Positions 55,902 to 64,000 of a stretch of 64,000 nucleotides of DNA are shown piece after piece. Origin of the DNA: an uncultured Clostridia bacterium (lineage in GTDB: Bacteria; Bacillota; Clostridia; Oscillospirales; Acutalibacteraceae); NCBI GenBank assembly GCA_937916195.1, contig CALFTO010000008.1, positions 1 to 64,000 of the forward strand, in the 5' to 3' direction. The position numbers were made by a program, and so were the translations under genes. The notes under the pieces were generated by a model, which saw only the letters and a list, made by a program, of their open reading frames with translations, had not been told where the DNA came from and made no database searches. The stretch's first letter is position 1. Each line of letters starts with the position of its first letter.

Positions 55902-58110
55902 AAGTAAGCTTAGAATTAAAGGTACAGTAACTGATATAACCTTTCGTAATGATGTGAACGGTTATACTGTTTTTGCTGTTGATAAAGGTGACGAAGAGCT
56001 CACGGTTGTCGGCACGGCTGCAGACATTAAAATCGGCGACCGTGTTGAAATTGTGGGTGATTATACATATCATTTGGTTTATGGAAGACAGTTCAAGGCT
56101 GAATTTTGCAATGCACTTCTGCCTGAAACTGTTGACGACCTTTACCGTTATCTTGCAAGCGGAGTAATTAAGGGAATAAGAGAATCCACCGCACGAAAAA
56201 TTATTGATAAATTTGGGGAAAATGCTTTCGATATTTTACAGAATGAACCCCACAGACTTGCTGAAATTAAGGGTATTTCCAAGGAAAAAGCACTTAAAAT
56301 GGGCAAAGAATATAACCGTCAGTTTTCTACACGTGCACTTATTATGAATTTGTCCCGCTATGGACTTAAAACAAGTGAATGTATTGTTGCTTTCGAAAAG
56401 CTTGGTAACGGCGCAGTTGAGCTTATTGAAGAAAATCCTTATCTTCTTTGTGAGGGTGACGGCAGAATTTCTTTTGAGCGTGCTGAGCAAATTGCTGAAA
56501 TGTTACCAAATAAACCAAAAGCTCAATACAGAATTGAAGCGGGAATAGTTTATGTAATCAGCCATAATTTCCGCAACGGTCATACCTGTGTACCGCTTGA
56601 AAAGATTTACACACCATCGGGTGATTTGTTGAGTGAATCTCGTGATAACCTTGAAATCGCTGTGGATAGCCTTTTAGAAAAGAGAAAAATCGTTCTTGAA
56701 AAAATAGGGGAGAGAGATTTTGTTTTTCTTCCCGAGGCTTATCATGCAGAAAAAGCAATTTCAAATCGTGTGAAAGTTTTACTCAAATACCCACCAGAAA
56801 ATCCTATTAATGTTGCAAAGTATATTGAAAAGTTAGAGAAAAATGATAATATTCAATATGCTGAAAAACAAAAAGAAGCAATTATAACTGCCGTAAATCG
56901 TGGTGTGCTTATTCTTACAGGTGGTCCGGGTACAGGCAAAACTACAACTCTCAACGGTATTATCAGTATGTTTGAAAAAGACCAGCTTGATATTGCTCTT
57001 TGTGCCCCGACAGGCAGAGCCGCACAACGCATGACCGAGGCAACGGGAAGAACTGCAACCACAATTCACCGACTTTTAGAGGTTGAGTGGGGAAATAGCG
57101 ATAAGCCCATATTCAAAAGAAATCTTCGTAATCCTCTTGATTGTCAAGCGGTTATTGTTGACGAAATGTCAATGGTTGATATTTTTCTGTTTTCAAGCCT
57201 TTTAGATGCACTTCCATTTGGTTGCCGTCTTGTAATGGTTGGTGACAGCGACCAGCTTCCGCCCGTAAGTGCTGGCAATGTGCTTAAAGATTTAATTGAA
57301 AGTGAACTTTTGCCCGTTGTTCAGCTTAACGAGATTTTTCGTCAGTCATTAGAGAGTAATATTGTCCGCAATGCACACGCGATTGTTAACGGTGAAAAAA
57401 TCGAAACTGATTATAAAGATGGCGATTTCTATTTTATGCATCGTAATTTCCCACTTGATGCGGTACGCACAATTAAAGACCTTTATATTAAAAGATTGCC
57501 CGATGCTTATGGTTTTGACCCATTAAGTCAAATTCAGGTGCTTTGTCCGTCAAAGAAAGGTGACACGGGTACAATGAACCTCAATAAAGTTCTACAAGAG
57601 GCAATTAATCCTGCGTCAAATGACAAAAATGAATATAACACAGGCTACCGACTTTTCAGAGTCGGTGATAAGGTTATGCAAACCCGTAATAATTATAATA
57701 TTCATTGGGAATCCTATGATGACGAGGGTGATGGTATTTTTAATGGTGATATCGGCTTTATTGAAATGATTGACCTGCGCCATGATGCCACAATAATCGA
57801 CTTTGCGGGTAAGCGAGCAACATACTCAAGAGAACAATTGCAAGAAATTGAGCTTGCCTATGCTGTAACAGTACATAAAAGTCAGGGCAGTGAATTTGAT
57901 GCAGTAATTATGCCTGTAATATCTGTAAATGACCGTTTGTGTTACAGGAACTTGCTTTATACTGCAGTTACCCGTGCTAAAAGACTTATGATTTTAGTTG
58001 GTACAACGGGTTGTGTTAACAATATGATTGAAAATTGTAAAACACAGTTAAGATATTCTGCGTTAAAGCATTTTTTGCTTGACAATGGCGAAAAGAAGAG
58101 TATAATGTAA
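55888..58110 (+). CDS. recD2: ATP-dependent RecD-like DNA helicase (RecD2)
   Basis: Superfamily 1 5'-3' helicase of 740 residues, not part of RecBCD. N-terminal OB-like and helix-hairpin-helix regions (LAEIKGISKEKALKMG) precede the motor. Walker A is LTGGPGTGKTTT, motif II VIVDEMSMVD, then VGDSDQLPPV; the C-terminal AVTVHKSQGSEFD motif completes it. ATG at 55888 with AAAGGA upstream; a TTG at 55885 is less likely. Roles in DNA repair and mutagenesis are described in Bacillus. Confidence 0.96.
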   Translation: MEEFESKLRIKGTVTDITFRNDVNGYTVFAVDKGDEELTVVGTAADIKIGDRVEIVGDYTYHLVYGRQFKAEFCNALLPETVDDLYRYLASGVIKGIRESTARKIIDKFGENAFDILQNEPHRLAEIKGISKEKALKMGKEYNRQFSTRALIMNLSRYGLKTSECIVAFEKLGNGAVELIEENPYLLCEGDGRISFERAEQIAEMLPNKPKAQYRIEAGIVYVISHNFRNGHTCVPLEKIYTPSGDLLSESRDNLEIAVDSLLEKRKIVLEKIGERDFVFLPEAYHAEKAISNRVKVLLKYPPENPINVAKYIEKLEKNDNIQYAEKQKEAIITAVNRGVLILTGGPGTGKTTTLNGIISMFEKDQLDIALCAPTGRAAQRMTEATGRTATTIHRLLEVEWGNSDKPIFKRNLRNPLDCQAVIVDEMSMVDIFLFSSLLDALPFGCRLVMVGDSDQLPPVSAGNVLKDLIESELLPVVQLNEIFRQSLESNIVRNAHAIVNGEKIETDYKDGDFYFMHRNFPLDAVRTIKDLYIKRLPDAYGFDPLSQIQVLCPSKKGDTGTMNLNKVLQEAINPASNDKNEYNTGYRLFRVGDKVMQTRNNYNIHWESYDDEGDGIFNGDIGFIEMIDLRHDATIIDFAGKRATYSREQLQEIELAYAVTVHKSQGSEFDAVIMPVISVNDRLCYRNLLYTAVTRAKRLMILVGTTGCVNNMIENCKTQLRYSALKHFLLDNGEKKSIM
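58079..58106 (+). promoter_or_regulatory. Strong promoter of the TPP riboswitch-thiT transcript
   Basis: TTGACA (58079-58084), 16 bases and TATAAT (58101-58106), perfect elements lying across the end of recD2. Confidence 0.85.
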
Positions 58111-58123
58111 TCAAGCCAAGTAA

Positions 58124-58220
58124 ATAGTGCATGGGTGCTGACGGTTAAGTCGGCTGAGATTGAGGCTAATCTGCCTCTGACCATTGAACCTGATACGGAT
58201 AATGCCGTCGTAGGAAAGCT
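58124..58220 (+). promoter_or_regulatory. TPP riboswitch (thi-box)
   Basis: The aptamer has GGGTGCT near the start, GGCTGAGATTGAGGCTAATC (P3), the core TGAACCTGAT and GGATAATGCCGTCGTAGGAA at the end, matching the thiamine pyrophosphate aptamer. A terminator hairpin follows (58227-58264), so TPP binding should stop transcription of thiT. Confidence 0.95.
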
Positions 58221-58226
58221 TTTCAG

Positions 58227-58264
58227 TTCAGCCTTGCGGTATCTGCTATGGCTGAATTTTTTAT
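58227..58264 (+). terminator. Riboswitch-controlled terminator before thiT
   Basis: TTCAGCC (58227-58233) and GGCTGAA (58250-58256) pair around a 16-base loop, with a T run of six. Confidence 0.85.
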
Positions 58265-58282
58265 TATTTGGAGGAAAATAAA

Positions 58283-58948
58283 ATGAAAAAGAAAAGTATG
58301 ATTTGGCTCTATTGGCTTGTTGAAAGTGCAATAATGATTGCCTTGGCAGCAGTGTTGGAACTTGTGTCAAAGTCTATTATTCCCGAATTAACTTTCGGAG
58401 GGCAAATCACAATCGTCAGTATGCTACCGGTTATTCTTGTAGCATGGAAGTATGGTATGGGTAAAGGTCTTATTACAGGCTTTGTATACTCGTTGGTACA
58501 AATGGTGATGGGTGTAAGCACTATCAGTAAAATGATTATGCCTTCATCCGACGAATATCTCGGCAGCTTGCTTAACATTGCTCTTATGTTTATCTTTGAT
58601 TACATACTTGCATACACAGTTCTCGGACTTTCTGCTATGTATAAAAAGGTAATCAAAAAAGACGTAGTATCACTTGCTCTCGGTGCATTTACAGTTCTTG
58701 CACTTCGTTATATCTGCCATATTATTTCAGGCTACATTCTTTTTGGTGCGTGGGCTGAATGGTTCTTCTCACAAGAAGGCTTCTATTCTTGGGGTGAGAC
58801 AATTCTCAACACCTTTAGCGGTAATGCATTGTCGCTTATATATTCAATTATTTATAACGGTTTCTATATGATTCCCGAAATAATAATCACAACAATTGTT
58901 GCTGTGATTATCGGTAAAATCCCACAGATTACAAAAATAAGAGCATAA
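58283..58948 (+). CDS. thiT: Thiamine ECF transporter S component ThiT
   Basis: Membrane protein of 221 residues with about six hydrophobic segments. GGQITIVSMLPVILVAWKYG and GLITGFVYSLVQMVMG match the ThiT substrate-binding loop region. ThiT captures thiamine and works with the general ECF module (EcfA, EcfA', EcfT), which is elsewhere. The TPP riboswitch upstream confirms the substrate. ATG at 58283 with GGAGG; a TTG at 58268 is less likely. Confidence 0.95.
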   Translation: MKKKSMIWLYWLVESAIMIALAAVLELVSKSIIPELTFGGQITIVSMLPVILVAWKYGMGKGLITGFVYSLVQMVMGVSTISKMIMPSSDEYLGSLLNIALMFIFDYILAYTVLGLSAMYKKVIKKDVVSLALGAFTVLALRYICHIISGYILFGAWAEWFFSQEGFYSWGETILNTFSGNALSLIYSIIYNGFYMIPEIIITTIVAVIIGKIPQITKIRA

Positions 58949-58952
58949 ATAT

Positions 58953-58987
58953 AACTCCCTTGCTGAATAGCAGGGGAGTTAATCTTT
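58953..58987 (+). terminator. Terminator after thiT
   Basis: AACTCCCTTGCT (58953-58964) pairs with AGCAGGGGAGTT (58969-58980) with one G-T, followed by AATCTTTTT. The convergent regulator gene ends at 58979. Confidence 0.88.
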
Positions 58988-59182
58988 TTCTGAATACTCC
59001 ATAATGTCTTGAACATTACAATTTAATATTCGACAAAGGTCATCAATTGTAACAGTGCTTAAAGGTTTGTTGTGTTTTAGTCTATCAAGCAAGCTACGGC
59101 TGATATTGTAATTTTTTATTAATTTATATGTTGTTAGATTACGTTCTTTAAGAGTTTTGTAAAAAGGTTCATATGAAATCAA
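58979..59182 (-). CDS. Cro/CI-type helix-turn-helix regulator
   Basis: Small DNA-binding protein of 67 residues. TTYKLIKNYNISRSLLDRLK is the helix-turn-helix, and PLSTVTIDDLCRILNC the following helices, as in HTH_26/XRE proteins. A TTG start at 59182 (LISYEPFY, with GAGGTGG upstream) is more likely than the ATG at 59197, which would put the ribosome site inside the gene; family members typically begin with MISY. It faces away from the BspA-like gene, whose promoter it may control. Confidence 0.82.
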   Translation of the reverse strand: MISYEPFYKTLKERNLTTYKLIKNYNISRSLLDRLKHNKPLSTVTIDDLCRILNCNVQDIMEYSEKD

Positions 59183-59223
59183 TGTTTTCCACCTCATTAC
59201 AATGTTAGTTTATTATCAATAAC

Positions 59224-59252
59224 TTGACAATTGTCTATAAAACGAGTATAAT
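59224..59252 (+). promoter_or_regulatory. Consensus promoter of BspA-like gene with overlapping palindrome
   Basis: TTGACA (59224-59229), a 17-base spacer and TATAAT (59247-59252), a perfect housekeeping promoter. GACAATTGTC (59226-59235) is a 10-base palindrome overlapping the -35, a candidate operator. On the minus strand, TTGTCA and TAACAT with a 17-base gap could drive the regulator gene. Confidence 0.8.
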
Positions 59253-59280
59253 TGTTTTAAAATAATAAGGGGGATTAAAA

Positions 59281-60735
59281 ATGAAAAAAGTTTTTTCAGT
59301 TATATTATCTGCAATTATGGTGATATTAGTTTTTCCAATATCTTCTTTCGCTGCAAAAAGTGGAGATTTTACATATTCAGTAATTTCCGAAAGCGAAAAA
59401 ACCTGTAAAATTACTGTGTATCGTGGCGGAGAAACGGGTACTCTCGTAATTCCCGAATCAATAGATGGTTATACCGTAGTAGCTTTAGAGCGATATTCAT
59501 TTATGATGTGCAATTTTAGCGAGGTTGTAATCCCATCCGGTGTAAAATCTTTGGATAATGCATTTTACTATTGCAAAAATTTTGCAAGTTTTGTGGTTGC
59601 CGATGGTAATACGGAGTTTTCCGCTCAAAATGGTGTCCTTTTTAATGCCGACAAAACAACCTTGATTATGTATCCTGAAGCTAAAAAGGATGTATCATAT
59701 ACCGTTCCTGACGGAGTTAAATCTATCAAAAATAATGCATTTGAGAGTTCGCAGTTGACTTCTGTAGCTATTTCTGATGGCGTAACAACCGTTGGCTCTA
59801 GTGCCTTCAGGAATTGTAGTAAATTGGAATCTGTTACTATACCTGATAGTGTTGTTTTTATTGATAGTGCAGCATTTTATAATTGTAGTGAATTAAAAAG
59901 TATAAGACTTTCAAATAATTTGTCTGAAATTGGTGGTGCAGCTTTTTCCGGTTGTGAGGCCTTAACTGAGATTGAAATCCCGCAAAGTGTTACTTTTATT
60001 GGTATGCAGGCATTTTATCATTGTGATTCATTAACAGAAATTGTCATCCCCGGAAGTGTTACTTCAATGGAACGTCAAATAGTAGGTAATTGCAAAAATC
60101 TTAAAAGTGTTATAATTGGTGATGGATTATCAGAAATAACATCTTACAGTTTTAGTGAGTGCCCTGCTCTTGAAAAAGTAATTATTCCCGAATCGGTAAC
60201 AACTATAGCAGATGATGTCTTTAAAAAGAGTGAGAAAGTAACAGTTTATGGTTATGATGGTTCTTATGCACAAACATTTGCTAACGAAAACGGCATTCCA
60301 TTTATAGCACTTAACGGTGAAAAGGAATTAACCAAAGAAAATAATATAGGCGATGTAATGATTAATACTGACACAATAACAATCGATGGCGATTCTGCTG
60401 AAAATTATTTTGTAACAATTCCTGCCAATACAATAATTGATTGGGAAACAGAAGTAAAAAATCTTGTTTATAAAGTTGAATCCCATTTGGAATACGGCAG
60501 AATACTTACGGTATCTGTTACGGGTAACAGCATTATGACCTGTTCACCTGAGCCAAACGTAAACCTAACACTTGCATATATATTGACAGGTGATACCAAT
60601 TTTACCGCCTCAAGCCCTGTTATATATCCCATAATTGATAAAACAATAACCGTAAACATAGCAAAAGAAGCGTGGACAAATGCACCTGTGGCAGAATATT
60701 CAGATATATTAACTTTTACCTCAACAATATCATAA
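59281..60735 (+). CDS. Secreted BspA-like leucine-rich repeat protein
   Basis: Protein of 484 residues with a signal peptide (about 1-24, ending SSFAAKSG). About nine LRR_5 (BspA) repeats follow over residues 50-330, each with a pattern like LTSVAISDGVTTVGSSAFRN or LKSIRLSNNLSEIGGAAFSG. A C-terminal ~130-residue beta domain completes it. BspA-like proteins are surface or secreted adhesins of gut and oral bacteria. No sorting signal or anchor is seen, so it is likely released or bound through other domains. Confidence 0.9.
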   Translation: MKKVFSVILSAIMVILVFPISSFAAKSGDFTYSVISESEKTCKITVYRGGETGTLVIPESIDGYTVVALERYSFMMCNFSEVVIPSGVKSLDNAFYYCKNFASFVVADGNTEFSAQNGVLFNADKTTLIMYPEAKKDVSYTVPDGVKSIKNNAFESSQLTSVAISDGVTTVGSSAFRNCSKLESVTIPDSVVFIDSAAFYNCSELKSIRLSNNLSEIGGAAFSGCEALTEIEIPQSVTFIGMQAFYHCDSLTEIVIPGSVTSMERQIVGNCKNLKSVIIGDGLSEITSYSFSECPALEKVIIPESVTTIADDVFKKSEKVTVYGYDGSYAQTFANENGIPFIALNGEKELTKENNIGDVMINTDTITIDGDSAENYFVTIPANTIIDWETEVKNLVYKVESHLEYGRILTVSVTGNSIMTCSPEPNVNLTLAYILTGDTNFTASSPVIYPIIDKTITVNIAKEAWTNAPVAEYSDILTFTSTIS

Positions 60736-60750
60736 CAAAAATTTATAGCA

Positions 60751-60782
60751 AAAAAGAGGTAGTTTTCTACCTCTTTAATTTA
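60751..60782 (+). terminator. Terminator between the convergent BspA-like and kinase-like genes
   Basis: AAAGAGGTAG (60753-60762) pairs with CTACCTCTTT (60767-60776), four-base loop. It overlaps the end of the minus-strand gene. Confidence 0.8.
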
Positions 60783-61687
60783 TTTTTCTTAATTTGTTTA
60801 ATTAATCTTTTTGACCTGTAATATAGATAATCCATTGGGCAAAAGCCTAACTTTTTGTACCAATCAAGCTCATTGATGAGTGCATAGAGTTCAATTTTCA
60901 AATCACAGTATTTACTTATATTTTTTCTTTTTCTATAGTTTTTATACAGTTTTAGATTTTTACCATATCCCACCGTGATGGCGAACAATTCATATTCAGG
61001 CTCAACCCATGCAACATTATTTGGGTCAAAAACACCTGAAACCTCACATTTTTCAGGGTCAATTATCATATTGTTAACCCAAAAATCACCGTGAGATATA
61101 CAGGGTGTCTTGCTGACATCCTTAAAAATCTCGTCAAAGTTGAGTTCAATAAGCTTCAAGGCATCAGTGACAATTTTCTTAATTTCTCCGTAATTGTATT
61201 TTTCTAAAGCAAAATCATATGTTGCTTTGAAAAAGTCCCAATAGAACTCTTGCCAATTATCATAAACTGCATTGTCATAAAATCCAAACTTATCATTGTG
61301 AATATTCTGCATATTTTCAAAGCAGTCGATAATATTATCTGAAAGATGTTTTTTATCTTTTAAGTGGAGCATTTTTTTACTGCCACCATTGATACCTTCA
61401 AGAAATTCCATTCCAAGAAAGCCTGTTTTCTCTTCATTTGCATAGAAATATGTGCAGGGGATTTTGAAGCTTACCTTTTCGCCGAGAAAATCAAGCATTT
61501 TCTTTTCTTCGCAAAGCAAATCGGTGTATTTTCCCGCTTTTACAACAATTTTGTATGGTTTATCAGTAATCTCAATCAAATATGCAGAGGCAGTTGCACC
61601 TTTACCGATTTCAGTAACAGATTTTACTGCTGTATTCATTTCTCTTTCAACTAATTGCTGTATTCTATCAGTTGCTTCCATAATCAT
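60767..61687 (-). CDS. Aminoglycoside phosphotransferase/choline kinase-like protein
   Basis: Kinase-fold protein of 306 residues. ATP-binding N-lobe (IGKGATASAYLIEI, then KIVVKAGK with the Lys), catalytic loop ISHGDFWVNNMI with the Asp and Asn, and VFDPNNVAWVEPEYEL with the metal-binding Asp. The family includes antibiotic kinases and small-molecule kinases; nothing points to drug resistance here. It overlaps the pseudouridine synthase stop by 4 bases (ATGA). Confidence 0.82.
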   Translation of the reverse strand: MIMEATDRIQQLVEREMNTAVKSVTEIGKGATASAYLIEITDKPYKIVVKAGKYTDLLCEEKKMLDFLGEKVSFKIPCTYFYANEEKTGFLGMEFLEGINGGSKKMLHLKDKKHLSDNIIDCFENMQNIHNDKFGFYDNAVYDNWQEFYWDFFKATYDFALEKYNYGEIKKIVTDALKLIELNFDEIFKDVSKTPCISHGDFWVNNMIIDPEKCEVSGVFDPNNVAWVEPEYELFAITVGYGKNLKLYKNYRKRKNISKYCDLKIELYALINELDWYKKLGFCPMDYLYYRSKRLIKQIKKNKLKR

Positions 61688-62646
61688 AAGCCTTTGTTGT
61701 AAAATTCATTTTTAAACCACACGTCGTCAACTTCAAATTCCTTGTGGTTTAAGTATTCAAGAATTCCTGCATCGGTAGTAAAATCAAATACAAGCTTATA
61801 TGAGTACAAGAATTGCTTTTTATAACCGTATTTCTTGTTTTGAGCGTTTGTGCCATATTTTCCATCACCCAAAAGGGGATGACCGATAGAGGCAAAATGT
61901 GCTCTTATTTGGTGTGTTCTGCCTGTAAGCAATTCAACTTCAACAAGGCTCAGTTCACCATCACTATCAAGTACATTATATTTTGTGCGTATTTCTTTTG
62001 CATCAGCAAATTTTTTCTTTGAAACAGTAACCTTGTTTTTGTTTTCGTCTTTTACAAGATATCCTTCAAGAAGTCCGCTTTTTTTCTTTATATCGCCGTG
62101 AACTATGCAAAGATAAAACTTGTGCAGTTCGCGGTCTTTCATTTTTTGATTAAGAATACGAAGTGTTTCAGCATTTTTGGCAGCAATTACAATTCCGCCT
62201 GTGTTGCGGTCAATACGGTTTACAAGCGACGGTACAAATGAGTTTTCGTCGTCGGGCTTGTATTCGTCTTTTTCATAAAGATAACGCTTAATTCTGCCAA
62301 TCAGCGTGTCAATATACTCGTGGTCGTCAGGGTGAGAGAGAACACCAACCTTTTTATCACAAAGAATAATATTCTCATCTTCATATATAATGTTGAGATT
62401 TTTTGAAGCCTTGAGAAAATCATACTTTTCAGGTGCTTTCTCAAAAAACTCATCATTTATATACATATCAACAATATCACCCAAACTGAGCCTTGTTGAA
62501 ATTTCTGCACGCTTGCCGTTAACCTTGATTCTCTTTATGCGTATGTATTTGTACATAAGAGTTTTAGGCAGTAGGGGAACAGTTTTATTTATGAACTTGT
62601 CAAGACGTTGATCGGCATCATTTTTATTTATTGTAAAGCTTTTCAT
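61684..62646 (-). CDS. RluA-family 23S/tRNA pseudouridine synthase
   Basis: Protein of 320 residues. An N-terminal S4 RNA-binding domain (about 12-75, RLDKFINKTVPLLP) precedes the catalytic domain. The catalytic Asp sits in NRIDRNTGGIVIAAK (usual H-R-L-D-R replaced by N-R-I-D-R, Asp kept). RTHQIRAHFASIGHPLLGD is a family box. RluA-type enzymes modify rRNA or tRNA uridines; the exact site is unknown. It leads the two-gene minus-strand unit. Confidence 0.92.
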   Translation of the reverse strand: MKSFTINKNDADQRLDKFINKTVPLLPKTLMYKYIRIKRIKVNGKRAEISTRLSLGDIVDMYINDEFFEKAPEKYDFLKASKNLNIIYEDENIILCDKKVGVLSHPDDHEYIDTLIGRIKRYLYEKDEYKPDDENSFVPSLVNRIDRNTGGIVIAAKNAETLRILNQKMKDRELHKFYLCIVHGDIKKKSGLLEGYLVKDENKNKVTVSKKKFADAKEIRTKYNVLDSDGELSLVEVELLTGRTHQIRAHFASIGHPLLGDGKYGTNAQNKKYGYKKQFLYSYKLVFDFTTDAGILEYLNHKEFEVDDVWFKNEFYNKGL

Positions 62647-62672
62647 TTTAGCACCTCAAATTTCTATAAATA

Positions 62673-62701
62673 AATATATCATATCTTATTATTCTTTTCA
62701 A
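62673..62701 (-). promoter_or_regulatory. Promoter of the pseudouridine synthase-kinase unit
   Basis: Minus strand TTGAAA (62701-62696), 17 bases, TATATT (62678-62673), leaving about 27 bases to the start codon. Confidence 0.55.
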
Positions 62702-62702
62702 C

Positions 62703-62731
62703 TTGAAACTTCCAATATTTTAGTATAGAAT
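62703..62731 (+). promoter_or_regulatory. Promoter of the small membrane protein gene
   Basis: TTGAAA (62703-62708), 17 bases, TAGAAT (62726-62731). Its -35 lies 1 base from that of the opposing promoter, a tight divergent pair. The elements equal those of thrC. Confidence 0.6.
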
Positions 62732-62748
62732 ATTAAAAGGTGATAATT

Positions 62749-63273
62749 ATGGAAATCAATAGAATTCATTACAAGGTGTTAAGTGAACCGCAAAAAATCT
62801 ATTTGGATATGCCAACTGTCAAAATTCGTGAAAAATTAAATGTTGCTTTCAAAAGTCCTACGGCAGAAGAGGATATGACAGGAATTTTCGGCAAATTTTC
62901 AAAGCTTGAAAAACTTTATAAGGTGAAATATATTCATTCGCGAAATAATCAGTTGCAACCGCAGACGTTTGACAGATATTATTATTTACTTGATATTGGT
63001 GAAGATGAAAAGGGTGCATATATTGAATATGCAATGGTTTATGACAAGCTTTATGACCCGCTTATAAGAATAGTTTATGTTATTGCCGTGTGTGCGGTGC
63101 TTGCTTATCTTTATTATTTATATTCGCAAAAAGCAATGCAATCTTTTTCAGCAATCACTCTTGGCGTGATTGTAACGGCATCTGTAGCTCTTGTGTTCAA
63201 AAAATCAAAGGAAAATAAAGAAGAATGCAAAAAAGCTGAAGAATTATTGAAAAAACTTATTATAGAACTGTAA
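62749..63273 (+). CDS. Membrane protein of unknown function
   Basis: Protein of 174 residues. A soluble N-terminal part (about 1-100) precedes two membrane helices (about 106-123 and 130-148), then a short charged tail. I do not recognise a family. AAAAGGTG supports the ATG at 62749 over a GTG nine bases earlier. It is monocistronic; an ABC substrate-binding gene with its own promoter follows. Confidence 0.8.
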   Translation: MEINRIHYKVLSEPQKIYLDMPTVKIREKLNVAFKSPTAEEDMTGIFGKFSKLEKLYKVKYIHSRNNQLQPQTFDRYYYLLDIGEDEKGAYIEYAMVYDKLYDPLIRIVYVIAVCAVLAYLYYLYSQKAMQSFSAITLGVIVTASVALVFKKSKENKEECKKAEELLKKLIIEL

Positions 63274-63279
63274 TTTGGG

Positions 63280-63308
63280 TTGACAAATTCATTTATATAT
63301 TGTATCAT
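63280..63308 (+). promoter_or_regulatory. Promoter of the substrate-binding lipoprotein gene
   Basis: TTGACA (63280-63285), 17 bases, TATCAT (63303-63308); gene starts 44 bases downstream. Confidence 0.75.
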
Positions 63309-63351
63309 ACTACCGTATTAACGCTTTACTATGTTAAAAGGAGCTATAATT

Positions 63352-64000
63352 ATGAAAATGAAAAAAATTCTTGCTGTCGTAATGGCAGTGCTTATGATGA
63401 CCCTCTGCTTTGCAGGTTGTGGCGGAAATGAAGCTAAAATCGTTGTTGCTGAAGCAGGCTCAGCAGGTGAAACTGTTATGAATGCTGACGCATATTTTAC
63501 CGACTATGAGAAAATTCCTGTAGACTCACAGGCAAAGACACTTGTTGAGGTAAAATCTGGAACTGCCGATGCGGCTGTTATTGACTATGTAATGACAATC
63601 GGTTCAATCGGTGAGGGCACTGATTACGCTGACCTTAAGGTTGTTGAAGATGTTTCTTTCAATCCTGAGCAGTATGGTGTTGCTTTCAGAAAAGGCTCAG
63701 ATGCTGTTTATTATGTAAATCAGGCAATGACAGACCTTAAAGCTGACGGCACACTTAATACTATTGCAACTAAATATAAGCTTCAGGATTTACTTGTTGT
63801 TGAAGACAAATTTGAAAAACCTGAGGTTGCAGAGTCAGATTGGGAGTATATTAAGAATAAAGGTGAAATGATTATTGGCATCACTCTTTTTGCCCCAATG
63901 AACTATGAAGTTGATGGCAAGCTTACAGGTTTTGAAACAGAGTTTGCTGAGGCTGTTTGTGCAAAACTTGGTGTTAAAGCTAAATTCCAAGTAATTGATT
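63352..64000 (+). CDS. Amino acid ABC transporter substrate-binding lipoprotein, with partial domain duplication (cut at window end)
   Basis: 216 codons are visible; the frame is open to the last base. Signal peptide with lipobox FAGC (about Cys23). Residues ~30-165 resemble the second lobe of a type 3 solute-binding protein (TADAAVIDYVMTIG, NPEQYGVAFRKGSDAVY, LKADGTLNTIATKY). At about residue 171 a second, complete copy seems to start with GEMIIGITLFAPMNYE and GKLTGFETEFAEAVCAKLGV. So the protein carries a half domain plus a whole one. AAAAGGAG supports the start. Confidence 0.9.
   Translation, partial: MKMKKILAVVMAVLMMTLCFAGCGGNEAKIVVAEAGSAGETVMNADAYFTDYEKIPVDSQAKTLVEVKSGTADAAVIDYVMTIGSIGEGTDYADLKVVEDVSFNPEQYGVAFRKGSDAVYYVNQAMTDLKADGTLNTIATKYKLQDLLVVEDKFEKPEVAESDWEYIKNKGEMIIGITLFAPMNYEVDGKLTGFETEFAEAVCAKLGVKAKFQVID

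Noticed and set aside
60767..61687. Antibiotic resistance gene call for the APH-like protein
   Set aside because: The kinase fold is present but the family has many non-resistance members, and the context is housekeeping.

Overview
The window is AT-rich, densely packed, low-GC Gram-positive chromosome, most likely from a gut-dwelling, spore-forming member of the Clostridia (Oscillospirales/Ruminococcaceae-like). This rests on the codon style, the sporulation or germination genes (spoIVB peptidase, ypeB, a SpoIID-domain protein), a type A RNase P RNA (Bacilli carry type B), two class B sortases, and a bile salt hydrolase that points to an animal gut. I see no tRNA, rRNA, CRISPR array, insertion sequence, integrase or phage gene. 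The only gap over 300 bases without a protein gene (55142-55556) is filled by rnpB.

Left part (1-20390): the rapZ end and whiA, two tandem signal peptidases, rbgA, rnhB, yraN; then thrC with its own promoter and terminator; a 53-residue DUF1540 protein on the minus strand; a metallophosphoesterase; tig-clpP-clpX; an EamA transporter; a polyprenyl-phosphate sugar transferase; an LCP-like protein and a transglutaminase-like protein leading into folE-folP-folB-folK; a DEDDh exonuclease; and on the minus strand serC-serA. Middle (20457-31262): lon-engB-lysA-dnaE, pfkA-aroK, and spoIVB.

Accessory block (31455-40056): six consecutive genes for secreted, lipid-anchored or membrane-anchored proteins. 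They share at least two repeated extracellular domains. Two carry TlpA-like thiol-disulfide modules, and the last ends in an IPNTG sorting signal. This locus is the best candidate for an undescribed system. It is followed by a FliB-like cysteine-cluster protein (minus), bile salt hydrolase, a structured leader plus pnuC, a small lipoprotein and ypeB (minus).

Right part (44822-64000): cysteine desulfurase-thiI-pncC-sortase-sortase-SpoIID protein-galE-lemA-TPM protein-HAD phosphatase, then rnpB, a small membrane protein, recD2, a TPP riboswitch with thiT, an XRE regulator divergent from a BspA-like leucine-rich repeat protein, an APH-family kinase and RluA-type pseudouridine synthase (minus), a small membrane protein, and the start of an ABC substrate-binding lipoprotein with a duplicated half domain. 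The sortase pair could anchor the IPNTG protein of the accessory block. ThiI and the desulfurase form a sulfur relay, and serA-serC, fol and thi genes give a coherent one-carbon and cofactor metabolism.
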